The translations under genes and the position numbers were made by a program. Below, one piece after another: positions 48,009 to 61,190 of a stretch of DNA of 64,000 bases (position 1 is the first letter of the stretch; each line of letters opens with the position of its first letter). The stretch comes from Prunus persica (lineage: Eukaryota; Streptophyta; Magnoliopsida; Rosales; Rosaceae), in the NCBI RefSeq assembly GCF_000346465.2, contig NC_034012.1, forward strand, positions 11,201,507 to 11,265,506. The letters are read 5' to 3'. The notes under the pieces were generated by a model. That model did no database searches. It had not been told where the DNA came from and saw only the letters and a list, made by a program, of their open reading frames with translations.

Positions 48009-48361
48009 AAACGATTCCAGAATGCAACATGAATAGGGTTCAACAAGAATCATGTGTTCTTGCAAAAATCTCACTACTTCTGAACAATATGACGAACCAA
48101 AAATCCTATCCATAATTAACAAAATGATCCCAGACTACCAATTTCAATCAAACAATAAAAACCCAAAAATCATCTAACACTTTGCATAGTGAGATAGATA
48201 AGAAACTAACCGGGGAGGGCTTTGAGAGAGAAGTTGATGGTGGAGTCAATAGCAAATTTGGCGATGTGACCCAGAAGCCCGCCAATGTTTTCTCGGCGGT
48301 TGGGGTTTGATTTGTGCTCTTTCAGCTTATCAGAGGCTCTCTCAATTCTAATTTCAGCCAT
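46210..48361 (-). CDS. Unknown two-exon family, copy A
   Basis: Minus-strand exons 48211-48361 and 46210-46502 (donor CTCCCCG|GTTAGT, acceptor CTACTGCAG|GTAGG), 147 residues beginning MAEIRIERASDKLKEHKSNP. Exon 1 ends in an amphipathic segment, FAIDSTINFSLKALPG. Exon 2 starts RKRGYQIVQEGLKD, then a helical, charged region DLKLAMEDMNAKMENMQED with coiled-coil character, then a basic tail. The position and phase of the intron (after ...LP, phase 1, leading to GY(q/k)I) match copies B and C downstream, so I treat them as one family despite low identity. I do not recognise it. The 1.7-kb intron contains an AG microsatellite. Expression is not shown. Confidence 0.6.
47971..48005. repeat. (AG)n microsatellite
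   Basis: About 17 AG units inside the intron of family copy A. Confidence 0.85.
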
Positions 48362-49049
48362 TTCGGCAGCGACGTGTCGTTCTGGTACCCAATACGCGTC
48401 TGTGAATATCGCTAGCGTTTCGGTTTAATGGAACTCAAAAGACCCCAGCTTTGTATTTGTCAACTGAAGATAATGGTCTAGGAAGAAGACTCACAACGTT
48501 AAGTCGGTGCTTTTCTCGTTTAATTATCTGAAAGAGGAGTGCTTCTTTTCTCATGTAATTTTTTCCTGGAAAAAAAATATATTTTTAACGTTCCAATTAC
48601 CTATAAAAGATTCTCTTAAGGTAAACGAAGTAATAGACTCAAGTCACATTTGTCTCTTTTTTTTTTTTAACATATGTCGAGGAGAGATTCAAACACAGTA
48701 CCTTGAGTGCATGAGTAACTTTAAACCTTTTTATTTTTGTACTTTCAAACCGAGGAAATTATTTACATAGGATGAGTGAACAAATTATATAAGATTTGTT
48801 CAATGGTTTTCATGATAATGCAAGTTAGAGGTGTACAAATTTTTGAGTATACCTTAAGTGAAAGAGAAAGAAAGTGCAATGAAAGCATCTTTTTGTTTTC
48901 CAATCAAATCAATACAGAGAATAAAATGTGAAGAAACAGAATTAAAATCCAGGGCACACATAGCAATCTGTTCAAGTGCAGGAACAAAACCAACTCATTG
49001 AAATCCCAAGCCATCAATTCAATTTTATACATGGTATCTAGAGTTCCAG
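48362..49049. other. Intergenic, possible SINE scrap
   Basis: Promoter side of copy A and 3' side of the CC-MDAR gene. Near 48676-48705 GAGGAGAGATTCAAACACAGTACC is the complement of a tRNA-like B box (GTTTGAATCTC) and may be a SINE scrap on the minus strand. No gene seen. Confidence 0.35.
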
Positions 49050-51277
<2,228 letters not shown>

Positions 51278-51357
51278 CTGGCTTCACTGAATGGTAAAAA
51301 CCTTGGAACAAACTGACAGCCACTGCCAATTAAGCCATTGCCTTTAAAAGCTTGCCC

Positions 51358-51364
51358 CTTTATA
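51358..51364 (-). promoter_or_regulatory. TATA box of the CC-MDAR gene
   Basis: TATAAAG on the minus strand (context CTCTTATAAAGGGGC), about 35 bases before the presumed transcription start of the leader exon ending at 51278. Confidence 0.4.
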
Positions 51365-52526
51365 AGAGAACTGAAATTGGAAAACTGGGAGTTGTTGAAG
51401 CAAAGTATCTGCTGGGGGCTTGGTAATTAGGGAAGTAAAGAATGTGAGATCCTGGATAAGGTCTTTTCTGAGGTTCAAATGATTTTAAAATATTTTGTGA
51501 TACTAAGCCTTTTCTTGAAACAAGGACAAGAACAAATTAGGTTAGAGTATTCCATGCACTTAACAATCATATGTAGAGCATAAGAACACAGCAAAGGGAA
51601 AGGAACAACTTACCTCTTTACACTTCCAGCTCTGCATTCAACTAGGAGGGTGAGCAAAATTCACGGAGTACGATAGCATCCTCTGATACCATATTAGAAT
51701 GAGGTCGTCCAAGCCAAAGTTAATTGACAATTGGTGAAGAGGCCCATCATCTTTTAAGGTCTCATGTCCCATGTACCTCCCAACTCTCATACGACCTCCT
51801 TGCAATCATTCACCCGGTCTGAGACTAGAGCCATTTTTATTCTGCAACATTTTTTTCATTAACTACTCAAGATTCTTTCATTTATTGGTCAATTTCATAA
51901 GGAGTACTGTTTTTTAACCACACCTTGCCTCCCCGGAATGTTCTATGAACGGACATAGTCACATAGTTTGTCTCAAAGACTCTGCCATGTCAAGTGGCCA
52001 TGATTTTTTAGTGTTTTTGTTTCAGTTTTCAAATTTGAAAAGAAATTCCTAAGAAAAATTAATCGGAAAAGAAAATGTTTGTTGAGAGATTTAAAAATAG
52101 GGAGATTCCCTATTATACCCAATATAGGAGCCCAAATTATAAATAAATAAATAAATAAAAACCCTATATGAAATGGACTTTAAAAACACACTTAAAACCT
52201 ATTTATAACATAACAAAAATGCTTTTTAACTTCTTGTAAATTACAAAACTGCCATTGATTTCATAAAACAAACTAACCCCAAAACTTTATAAAAAAGCTC
52301 AAAACACTCAATAGGGTATCAAAGTAATTTAATAATCAAAATTAAATTCAATAGGGCCAGCTGTCATTTTTTGAATTTTTTTTGGGTATGTTTATAGAAA
52401 TTAAATGGCGTAGGGTTTATCTATATTATTAGTGCTAAGAATGAGTATATGACTAAATATCTCTTAAAGATATGAGGCCAGCAGCCCACTTAATGTCCAT
52501 TTGCTCCTATTAGTTTATTGGAAATA

Positions 52527-52880
52527 GTCATATAGGAGCATCTCCAAGGGAGGATACAAAAGAGTAGGCAAATCTCATTTGCCTTACCACATCAGCATTT
52601 TCATGCTCATGGAAGAGACAAATAGGTACTTCAAAGTGAAGAGATATATTGGACCCCACATATTTTTATTATTATAAAATACAACTTTCTTTTGCTTTTG
52701 TGGTTGGCAAATGTACAAGATGAAAATAAATAAAAAATATAATATTGCATTGCCTAGTTCATTTGCCTGGTCCATTAGAGTGATCAATTTTTTCCAAATT
52801 GAATAGGCAACATGCCACATCAGTCTATATAGTACACTTTTGCCTACTTCATTTACATATACCCTTGGCGATGCTCCCAT
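52527..52880. mobile_element. MITE-like element with terminal inverted repeats
   Basis: Left end GGAGCATCTCCAAGGG at 52527; the right end, CCCTTGGCGATGCTCC, is its inverse complement with one mismatch. The interior is AT-rich and non-coding with GGCAAAT/ATTTGCC words. I could not find a clear target-site duplication. It lies in the part of block B that block C lacks. Confidence 0.65.
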
Positions 52881-53387
52881 TTGATAATTTTTCACATTTT
52901 TCTTAAAATTGGAGAGGAATTATATGGAGGAAAATAGAGTGGAGAAGTGTGGTGGAAGGAGAATGACCCTTCCTCCACCATCCTTCATCCCTCCCTTTCC
53001 TTCCCTCCATACATTTTCATATGTCTCTTACAAAAGATAAAAATAAAAACTAAAAACGAAAAAAGAAAAAAGTACTAAAAATGCCCTAACTTTTTATTAG
53101 AATGCAATGTTGTACGGTTTGTACATCTGTCTGTAGTGATGTAAAACTTGTTAAATGGATGGATTCAAATCCATGAGCTACTTCTCACTACTTGGGCTAG
53201 CAGAAGAGTTTCAGTCAAGGTGGATTCTCAAACATTCATCGGATTAGCAGATTATGAAAGTTAAAAAGTATTGCTTGCCATTGGGTATCCACATTCTATT
53301 TCCATAGGAATGTATACTTTCGCAAAAGCGCTAATCAACCATATAAAACCAGTTAGCTTCAGTTTATAAAAACCATCCTTAAAACCA

Positions 53388-53513
53388 ACGGGGTCTAACC
53401 CAATTAAAAAGGGTATTGTCTTGCAAATCAGTTGTCTCATGTTCGAATCTCCATAGCACCTTAGCAGTATGTGTGAGAAAATCCCCTTCCCCACTAATTT
53501 GGCCAAATAAAAC
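53388..53513 (+). mobile_element. SINE with 15-bp duplication and an empty paralogous site
   Basis: CCATCCTTAAAACCA occurs at 53373-53387 and at 53514-53528 around a ~126-bp insert. The insert starts ACGGGGTCTAACCC, has a B box ATGTTCGAATCTCC and ends CCAAATAAAAC. The matching place in block C (57060-57080, AAAACCGTTCTTAAACCAGACTTGG) is uninterrupted. The SINE therefore inserted after the block duplication. Confidence 0.85.
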
Positions 53514-53827
53514 CCATCCTTAAAACCAGACTTGGAATCTCCAAATTGCCTTTAATTTACAAACAAGGCTAATGGATTTGAGTCTCGACAATGTAAAAGA
53601 CCACTTTCTTACGACTTCCATCCCTAATACACCAGAGAGAATAATTACACACAGCAATCAAGACCTAACCACAAAGCTTTAAACAAGGTCAAATCATGAT
53701 TAACAATGATCATTGCTCCACCTTATCTTATGCACTGCCTTCTACTTCTTCCTAAGTGCTACCGAAGGAACCATTAGATCATCCAAGAACTTCCTGCCCA
53801 TAAACTCATTCATCATAAAGACTCTGA

Positions 53828-54639
53828 TCACAACTTCGGTTTCTGATTCCCAACTGCACTTGGCTTATCTGTCTGGACTTGCTCACGGGGTTTCCTGTAT
53901 TCACTGAGTTCTTTCTCCAATCTGACTACATCAGCCTGCAATGCCTTCACATCCACCTCTGGCTCATGCTCGTTCCTGTATTCACTGAAATCTTTCTTCA
54001 ATCTGCGTAGATCAGCCTGCAATGCCTTCACATCCACTTCTTGTTTATCGGACTCCTTCAACTCTCGGATTGAATTAGCAAAAATTTTGTAACCTACAAG
54101 TCTGCCTTAAAATTAGTAGAAAACAACTGCAGCTAGACTAGTAAAGAATTCCGTATCAACGCATTATACCAGCACTTTGAAGATTCATTAGAGCAACAAT
54201 AATCTTTGTACAAAAGCGTATTTATATAACATTCATATCTCATTCTTTTAGGAGGAAAAAATAAATAAAATGACATAATTAGTTTAATTTCAGTTTAATT
54301 TGTCCTAATTTCAAATAAAAAAACACGACACTATTGGAAAAAAAAAAAAAAACTAAAAGTAATTTAACAAGTGATATGAGGAAGTAAACCTGGGATGGTT
54401 TTGAGGCCCTCGATGGTTGTGTGTTTAATGATGTTCGTGCCCAATTGGAGGATCCTGGAACGGGCTTCCTCGTCCTGAAGGTAGTGCTTCAAGTTACCCC
54501 CGACGGCGTTATCGATATGGGTAACGGTGGCTGATCCATAACCGTAAACTGTGGAGAACAAGTTCTTCGCAGCCGTTAGATCCGGAGCGTTGCGTTTTAG
54601 TAAATCGGTCGTCCCGAAAATGAAATCCCATATCCCCAT
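53828..54639 (-). CDS. Unknown two-exon family, copy B
   Basis: Minus-strand exons 54390-54639 and 53828-54093 (donor ATCCCAG|GTTTAC, acceptor ACTTGTAG|GTTACA), 171 residues. Exon 1 begins MGIWDFIFGTTDLLKRNAPD, contains STVYGYGSATVTHIDNAVGG and ends IEGLKTIPG. Exon 2 starts YKIFANSIRELKESDKQ, then two tandem 27-residue units, each starting EVDVKALQAD and ending SEYR, with heptad-like Leu spacing that suggests a coiled coil. The DNA period is exactly 81 bp (CCTGTATTCACTGA at 53894 and 53975). The frame then ends early: compared with copy C, about 7 nt are missing just before the stop, and the old C-terminus (IRVFMMNEFMGRK...) survives out of frame in the 3' flank to about 53740. Function unknown. 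Confidence 0.65.
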
Positions 54640-54825
54640 TTTTCTCGGAAGATCAAAGCTCAGGTGAAGAGTTGGTTCAATTTTTTTTTTTTTTTAAATC
54701 TTTGGTAATTAAAAAGAATCTGGTTCAAACTTCAAAATAGTGGGGTGACAGGGTCCATAGTTCAATGAGCGCTTCAGAGTTACAGAGGGTAAATTAGCGG
54801 CAACATTGGAAAAGAAATGCTGAAT

Positions 54826-55248
54826 TGTTGTAAAGTATAAAGTAGTGGAGCCCACTTACTATTTGTTTGTAAACTTTGGTGCATGAGTTTATTGCACATT
54901 CACGGGTGTCATTCACCTTTGCCTATAAAAGGCTTCTCTCTTATGCAAATGAAAAAGACTACTATCAGATAAGGAAGATAGAGAGCCCAGAGAGATAGAA
55001 GAGAAGGAAGAAAGAGGGTGAGTGAGTGGAGAGAAAAAGATAGCAGAGAGAAATTCTCCAAGAGAGAAAATTCAGTGAGCCACACATATTGTAACCACTA
55101 AAGTTGTAACCATATTATTTTATATAGTGGAAAAGTTACTGCTGCTGCTCTCCGAGAACGTAGGCATAGCAGAACCTCGTTAAATGTTGTGTCTCATCTA
55201 CTTTACGTGCAGCTCAATCTTCTCGCATAATCCTGTCATTTTATAACA
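54826..55248 (+). mobile_element. Solo LTR (423 bp) with 5-bp duplication
   Basis: Starts TGTTGTAAAG and ends TTATAACA, flanked by TGAAT at 54821-54825 and 55249-55253. It carries CTATAAAAGGC as a TATA box near 54925, followed by a purine-rich leader, so transcription would be on the plus strand. No internal element sequence remains. Confidence 0.8.
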
Positions 55249-55871
55249 TGAATTAATTATTGAGACCTTTTTTTCCGTTACAAAAAAACAAAAAAATAAC
55301 CTCTATCTCCACTTTTAGATGCAAGATTGCATGAATCATTATAGGAGTTGGGTCATGTTTAAGGGGAAATATTTTACTCACTACTTCAACATAAAGTATA
55401 TTTTTATTATTTTTTTTAATATTTGATATGTGTTTATTGACATAATTAAAAATACAGAGCAAATGTTTAATCAATGTTATGTCAATGGGCACGTGTAAAT
55501 GTTGAGAAGGGTGAGGATACATCTTAGGTTAAAGTGGTGAGTAAAAATACTCTCATGTTTAAGGTTAATATTCATATTACATTGCAACCGAGTTGTGTGT
55601 TTGAATTCCCCTCGCACAACATACATTTCAAGCCTAATTTAAAGGTCAAATAGCCTATTACTATAGGCCAAATGTAGCCTCTGAAATGTGCAAAACCCAA
55701 CTCTAGTTGTGGGCTAAAAATAAATTAGGCCAAATTTTGATGGCTACATTTAGCTCTTTAGCCCTTCTCTCATACCACATGTAGCCCAACTGCAGTTTGA
55801 GCCAAAAAAAATTTTATGGGCCCAGCGCATGTGCTGCCCAACATGAGTAAAAATCACACATGGGCGTGCAA
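55249..55871. other. Between solo LTR and retroposon
   Basis: AT-rich. A tRNA-like B box (GTTTGAATTCCCC near 55600) may mark a worn SINE. No gene seen. Confidence 0.4.
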
Positions 55872-55886
55872 CTAGAAACTGCTATT

Positions 55887-56508
55887 TTTTTTTTTGAGAA
55901 ATTCTATGATTGCATTCATAATTCAGCCAAAAAAGCCACTAGCCACAAAGGGCCAATACAAACTAGCCACAAAAGGGCCATTACAATAACGGAGCGGTCT
56001 AATATCAAAATTAAGAAAATCAGGTATGTCTCCACCAACGATCAGGCAAGATCGAAAAAACTCTGGCATAGGCATCCCAATTAAGATTGCAAACTTAGAA
56101 TAATAAAAAAGAGATAAAGCTTGAAAAAACCAAGCCATAACAATACAAATAAAACTCTCACCAAGGAGAGATGAAAAGCTCTCACAAAGGAGAGATGAAA
56201 AACTCTCACAAAAGGAGATATGAAAACTACACAGAGAACCCAAAGAGTCTCTGCAACTTATTCCAAACATAAAGAAATTGCAAAAAAGATGGTGGTGGAG
56301 ATCTGATGCCGAAATGCAGGTGAAGATCCGACGCTGAGCCGCAGCCGCCAATAATGGTTGGATGCAAATCATAATAAAACTAAGACAAATAGGGAAAACC
56401 CTTTGTCTTTGAAAATGGGGAAGAGGTGAAAGGAGGAAGAAAGGAAGAGAAGAGAGGAGAGGGGGGAAGAACAATGGCTTCTTCCCCCCTCAAGGTGAAA
56501 AAGGCTCT
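55887..56508 (-). mobile_element. Non-LTR retroposon with 15-bp duplication
   Basis: CTAGAAACTGCTATT occurs at 55872-55886 and 56509-56523. On the minus strand the ~622-bp insert starts with a G-rich and pyrimidine-rich 5' part (CCTTGAGGGGGGAAGAAGCC) and ends ATAGAATTTCTCAAAAAAAAAAA. The 3' end and general make-up resemble the element at 29330. The minus-strand open frame inside (55923-56474) is low-complexity and shows no domain. Confidence 0.8.
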
Positions 56509-56523
56509 CTAGAAACTGCTATT

Positions 56524-57286
56524 AAAGGCGCGCTCACGTTAGCTAGTCGTAACCTTTTTTTTTTCTTTTAATATTTTAAATGTATTAAAAATCCTTTATA
56601 TATATACTTTTGGAAAGTGAATCAATTTTTATAATTAAAAAAAAAAAAAAAGGCGTTGTGGCCTTTTTATTATTAAAAAAAAAAAACACCATTTATTGAA
56701 AATTTTAAATTGTAATTTTTTTTCTGGAGCAACTTACTTCTTTACGCTTCCAGATCCATATTCAACTAGGGAGGTTGAGAGCATTCTGCGGTTATCCAAG
56801 CCAAAGTTAAATTGTACTTTTTTCATACGATCTCCTTGTTGCAATCATTCATCCGGCCTTAGACTAGCCACTTTTTATTCTGCAACATTTTTTTCATTAA
56901 TTACTTAAGATTCTTTCATTCCGTAAACCCTGAATAAGCAGATTATGAAAGTAAAAAAGTACTGCTTGCCATTGGGTATATGAATAGTCACGTCGCAAGT
57001 AATTTCCAACAGCACATAACATAACAGCCATACAAAACCAGTTGACTTCAGTTTATGAAAACCGTTCTTAAACCAGACTTGGCATTTTACATTTTGCCCT
57101 CAATTTACAAACAAGGCCAATGGATTTGAGTCTTGACAATGCAAAAGACCACTTTCTTCCCCAATACAGCCGAGAGAATAATTACACAGACAGAGCAATC
57201 AAGTTCAAGAACTGACCACAAAGCTTTAAACAAGGTCAAATCATGATTTCCACCTTATCTTATGCACTGGTACCTGGTACTGCCTT
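56524..57286. other. Start of segmental duplication block C
   Basis: From about 56727 this is homologous to block B (51601-51890 and 53247 onward). Before that it is A/T homopolymer-rich. No gene. Confidence 0.5.
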
Positions 57287-57674
57287 CTACTTCTTCCTAG
57301 GTGCAACCGGTTTCCGGCCCATAAACTCCTTCATCATAAAGACTCTGATCACATCTTCCAGTTTCTGCTTCACAGCTGAATAAATGTTGACAATTTGCTT
57401 ATGTATCGGGACTTGCTCATGGAGTTTCCTGTATTTTCTGAGTTCTTTATCCAATCTGCGTAAATCAGCCTGCAATGCCTTCACATCCACTACTTGTTTA
57501 TCGGAATCCTTCAAGCCTTTGATTGAATTATTAACAATATTGTAACCTACAAATCCGCCTAAAAAAATTTCAGTTTAATCTTTCCTAATTTCAAAGAAAA
57601 TATTGAAAATTATAACAGAAAAACACGAATAATATTTTATTTTTTTTAACTAAAAGTGATGTAACAAGTGATAC

Positions 57675-57976
57675 TGTTGGAAATTTAGAGAACTCAAATA
57701 ATCTCAGATAGAAAGCTTTTGTTGAACTGAAGTAAATTCTGATTGACTGAAACACAGCTTAAATAACACGTACAAGGTAACTGACTCAGATAATGGAATG
57801 AACAACTAAACATCCCACTACAACCAATACTAACAGACGTCTCCCACTACTACCAATACTAACAGACTTATCCCACAACTAGAACACTCCTATTGAATAG
57901 GTAAACCACAACTGATTTCCTAAAACATATGAACCAACGTTTATTGAATTACAAATAACATAAATAATTTCTAACA
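57675..57976 (-). repeat. Copia 3' LTR
   Basis: 302 bp, TGTTGGAAAT...ATTTCTAACA on the plus strand. It differs from the other LTR at four places that I can see (first base; GACTGA/GATTGA; CTAGAAC/CTAAAAC; ATATGAAC/ATAGGAAC). Contains a short internal near-repeat, CCCACTAC(a/t)ACCAATACTAAC. Confidence 0.93.
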
Positions 57977-57985
57977 CCCTCCCTT
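57977..57985 (-). other. Polypurine tract
   Basis: AAGGGAGGG on the minus strand, immediately before the 3' LTR; the usual primer site for plus-strand DNA synthesis. Confidence 0.85.
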
Positions 57986-58060
57986 AAACCGAACGTTCTT
58001 CAGACTTCAGTTTAGAAAGAGTCTCCAAGTAACTTTGTTGTTGCTGTTGCTGCTTCACCA

Positions 58061-59230
58061 TTAAACAAGATCCTTCCTGGAACACACCCCTAACAAATTC
58101 CTCAACTTCACAAACACGGGTAACTTGAGTGGCTTGGTCATAATGTCTGCAATCTGATCTTCACTCTTGCAATAATTCAAATCAATGATTCCATCTTTGC
58201 AGAGATCACCCAAAAAATGAAATCTCACATGGATGTGCTTAGTTCTTCCATGTAGAACAGGATTCTTCCCAACTTTGATTGCTGAGATGTTGTCACAGTA
58301 AATAAGAGTAGGACCTTGCTGCTGGAAGTATAATTCTTCTAGTAACCTTCTCAACCATATGGCTTGACAAGCACATGTAGTTGAAGCCACAAATTCAGCT
58401 TCTGTGGTTGAGAGAGTAACAATTTGCTGCTTCTTGGAAAACCATGATATTGCTCCTGTCCCCATCATAAACACATAGCCTGATGTACTTTTACTATCAT
58501 CTGGATCACCTGCATAATCACTATCAGTGTAACCCAACAAATTAGACATCTTCTCCTTCTTGTAGAAAATTCCGTACTCCTTAGTCCCTTGCAAATATCT
58601 GAATATCCTTTTTGCAGCCATAAGGTGAGACTCCATTGGACTTTCCATGTACCAACTAATAAGACTTACAGCATGCATTATGTCAGGTCTGGTTGCTGTG
58701 AGGTACATGAGGCTGCCAACAATTTGCTTGAAAAGCGTACCATCAACTTTCTTTCCTCCAGGATTCTTAGTCAGCTTCAATCCCAGTTCAGTTGGAGTAC
58801 CAACTGAGTTGCAATTCTGCATTTCAAACCTGTCCAAAATACTCTGGACATATTTTTTCTGTGAAATAAAAATACCTGACATGTCAAATTCATTCATCAT
58901 AGAATGCTTAAAATCATCAAACATGGCCTCATGGTTTCCTGTGTAGATCAAATCATCCACATATAAGCATACAATGAGTATCTTCCCCTCATCTCCAATT
59001 TTTATAAACAGTGTATGCTTATATGGGCATTTTTGAAAACCTTTCCTCAAAAAATAAGCATCTATACGACTGTACCAAGCTCGGGGTGCTTGTTTCAGTC
59101 CATATAATGCCTTTTTCAACTTATATACCTTATTTTCATGCCCTTGCTTCACATAACCAGGGGGTTGGTCTACATATACCTGTTCCTGCAGATCGCCATG
59201 AAGGAAGGCGGACTTCACATCTAACTAAAA
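58061..59230 (-). pseudogene. Copia reverse transcriptase and RNase H region
   Basis: A 385-residue open stretch: reverse transcriptase with YGLKQAPRAW and the active-site LYVDDLIYTG, then a connecting domain with GSLMYLTATRPDI, and an RNase H with YTDSDYAGD, TEAEF and a C-terminal TKPL. Between NEFDMS and GIFISQKKY the usual linking segment of the family is missing, an in-frame deletion. A TAG immediately upstream separates it from the preceding frame. Confidence 0.92.
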
Positions 59231-61190
59231 GATGGGCCAAGCATTCTGTGCAGTAAGTGAAAGAACCAAACGAATGGTATCAAGTCTCACAACTGGAGCA
59301 AAGACTTCTTTATAATCAACACCATACTCTTGCTTGTAGCCTTTTGCAACTAGGCGTGCTTTGTACTTATCAACTTCTCCATTTTCATTGAACTTCGTCT
59401 TGTAGACCCACTTGACACCAATGGTTTTCTGTCCTTGGGGAAGATCTGTCAATTCCCACGTTTTATTTTTCTCAATGGCTTTGATCTCCTCGGCCATGGC
59501 TTTCTGCCATTTTGATTCTTGGACAGCATCTTGGAATGACACAGGATCACAATATGAAAATAAGGCATAGTGACTGAGTTCTTCTTCAGAATCACAATTA
59601 ATTCCACTGACCTCATAATATTGCAGCCATGCAGGCCTTCTCCTTGTGCGTGATGGTCGTGGACTAGATGGTTGCACCACATTTAGTTCAGTGGCTGGAA
59701 CGTTAGAGGATTGCAGTGGCTCTGCAATCCCTAAAGCGTCTTTTTCTTCATCAAAGCTTACAGGAATTTGCTTGTGTCCTGTGCCATTTTCAGTCCAATC
59801 CCACGCATTTTCTTCATCAAACACCACATCTCGACTAATGATGATCTTCTTTGTGATAGGATTTATCAACTTATAGGCTTTTGAGTGGTCACTGATCCCA
59901 AGAAATACACACTTCTCACCCTTGTCATCCAATTTCTTCCTCTTCTTGTCAGGGACATGAGCATAGGCTATGCAGCCAAAGATTTTAAAATGATCCACTG
60001 CTGGTTTGTGTCCCTTCCACGCTTCCTTAGGTGTCATATTCTTGACAACTAGTGTGGGACTTCGATTCAACACGTGAATACTCCAATTCACCGCCTCTGG
60101 CCAGAAAAGTTTTGGAATGTTTCTCTTGGCCAACATGCAGCGAACCATGTTTAGAATTGTGCGATTCTTCCTCTCACATACACCATTTTGTTATGGTGTG
60201 TACGCTGCAGTGAGCTGTCTTCGAATACCATTGACATCACAAAAAACAGAAAACTCTTGTGAGTTGAACTCTCCACCACGATCTATTCGAAACACTTTGA
60301 TAGGCTTTCCCACATCATGCTCAACACGAGCTTTGAAGCTTTTGAATGTTGAAAATGCTTCTGATTTTTCCTGCAAGAAATATACCCACGTCTTCCGACT
60401 GTAGTCATCAATAAATGTTATGAAATACCTCTTTTTCCCATTTGATGCAGGATTTATGGGTCCACATATGTCGGAATGAACCAGCTGCAAAGGTTGCTGA
60501 GCTCTCCAGGCCTTCTCTTTTGGAAAGGACTCACGATGCTGCTTTCCGATCATACATTCTTCACAAATTTGAGCAGGAGAATCAATTTCTGGGAGACCAG
60601 TTACCATATTCTTCTTGTGCAATGTCTTCAGACCATTAAAATTGAGATGACCATATCGGAAATGCCAAAGCCACGCTATATTTTCCACCTTGGCAGACAG
60701 ACAAGCTTGAACATCTTTTTGTATTGACAAAGGAAACAATCGATTCTTTGTCATCTCCACTTGAGAAATTGTTCCTCTTCTTGGATCACTGATCTCACAA
60801 GTGCCTTCTTTGATGGTGATCACATAGCCCTTCTCTTGCAGTTGGCCAATGCTAAGCAAATTGGTTTTTAAGGCATGAGCATAATACACATTAGAAATGG
60901 TCTGAAGAGAGTTATCCTTTGCTTTGATTTGGATATCATCCTTCCCCATCACTGAAATCAAAGAATCATCACCAAATTTCACAGTAGTATGAAATGAATC
61001 ATCTAAATGATGAAAGTCATACTTACTCCCACACATATGATTGCTACACCCTGAGTCAATGTACCACCAATTGGAACGGGATTCCTCCTTTGTATCGCAA
61101 GCCATAAGAAGAGTTTCTTCATCTCCTTGAGTAAAGTTTGATGCCTCACCCTTTTCTTTAGACATGTTAGTGTAGCATTCAGAGCGATAG
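59225..61190 (-). pseudogene. Copia protease-integrase-RT N-terminal region
   Basis: Two open stretches. 60191-61165 holds the aspartic protease start (WYIDSGCSNHM) and the integrase HHCC zinc finger (H..H..CEECMIGKQ), with the integrase core D in VHSDICGP. It ends at an in-frame TAA within the conserved integrase region. 59225-60148 continues with the integrase C-terminal part (CVFLGISDHSKAYKL) and the start of the reverse transcriptase (WVYKTKFNENGEVDKYKARLVAKGY), then stops at TAG. Both stops look like C-to-T changes of glutamine codons. Confidence 0.9.

Larger units (their letters stand above)
51601..54765. repeat. Segmental duplication, block B
   Basis: Matches block C at 56727-62876 in the same order and orientation. 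The shared pieces are CTTCCAG..CATTCAACTAGG (51620/56750), TTTTTATTCTGCAACATTTTTTTC (51836/56873), GCAGATTATGAAAGT (53247/56938), the two exons of the unknown gene, and the 5' flank to about 54765/62876. Block B has extra DNA between about 51895 and 53230 (including a MITE) and a SINE; block C instead holds a copia element. Confidence 0.8.

Noticed and set aside
52584..52895. 103-codon open frame
   Set aside because: Falls within the MITE-like element and has AT-driven composition.
55923..56474. 183-codon minus-strand open frame
   Set aside because: Wholly inside the retroposon at 55887-56508; no recognisable domain.
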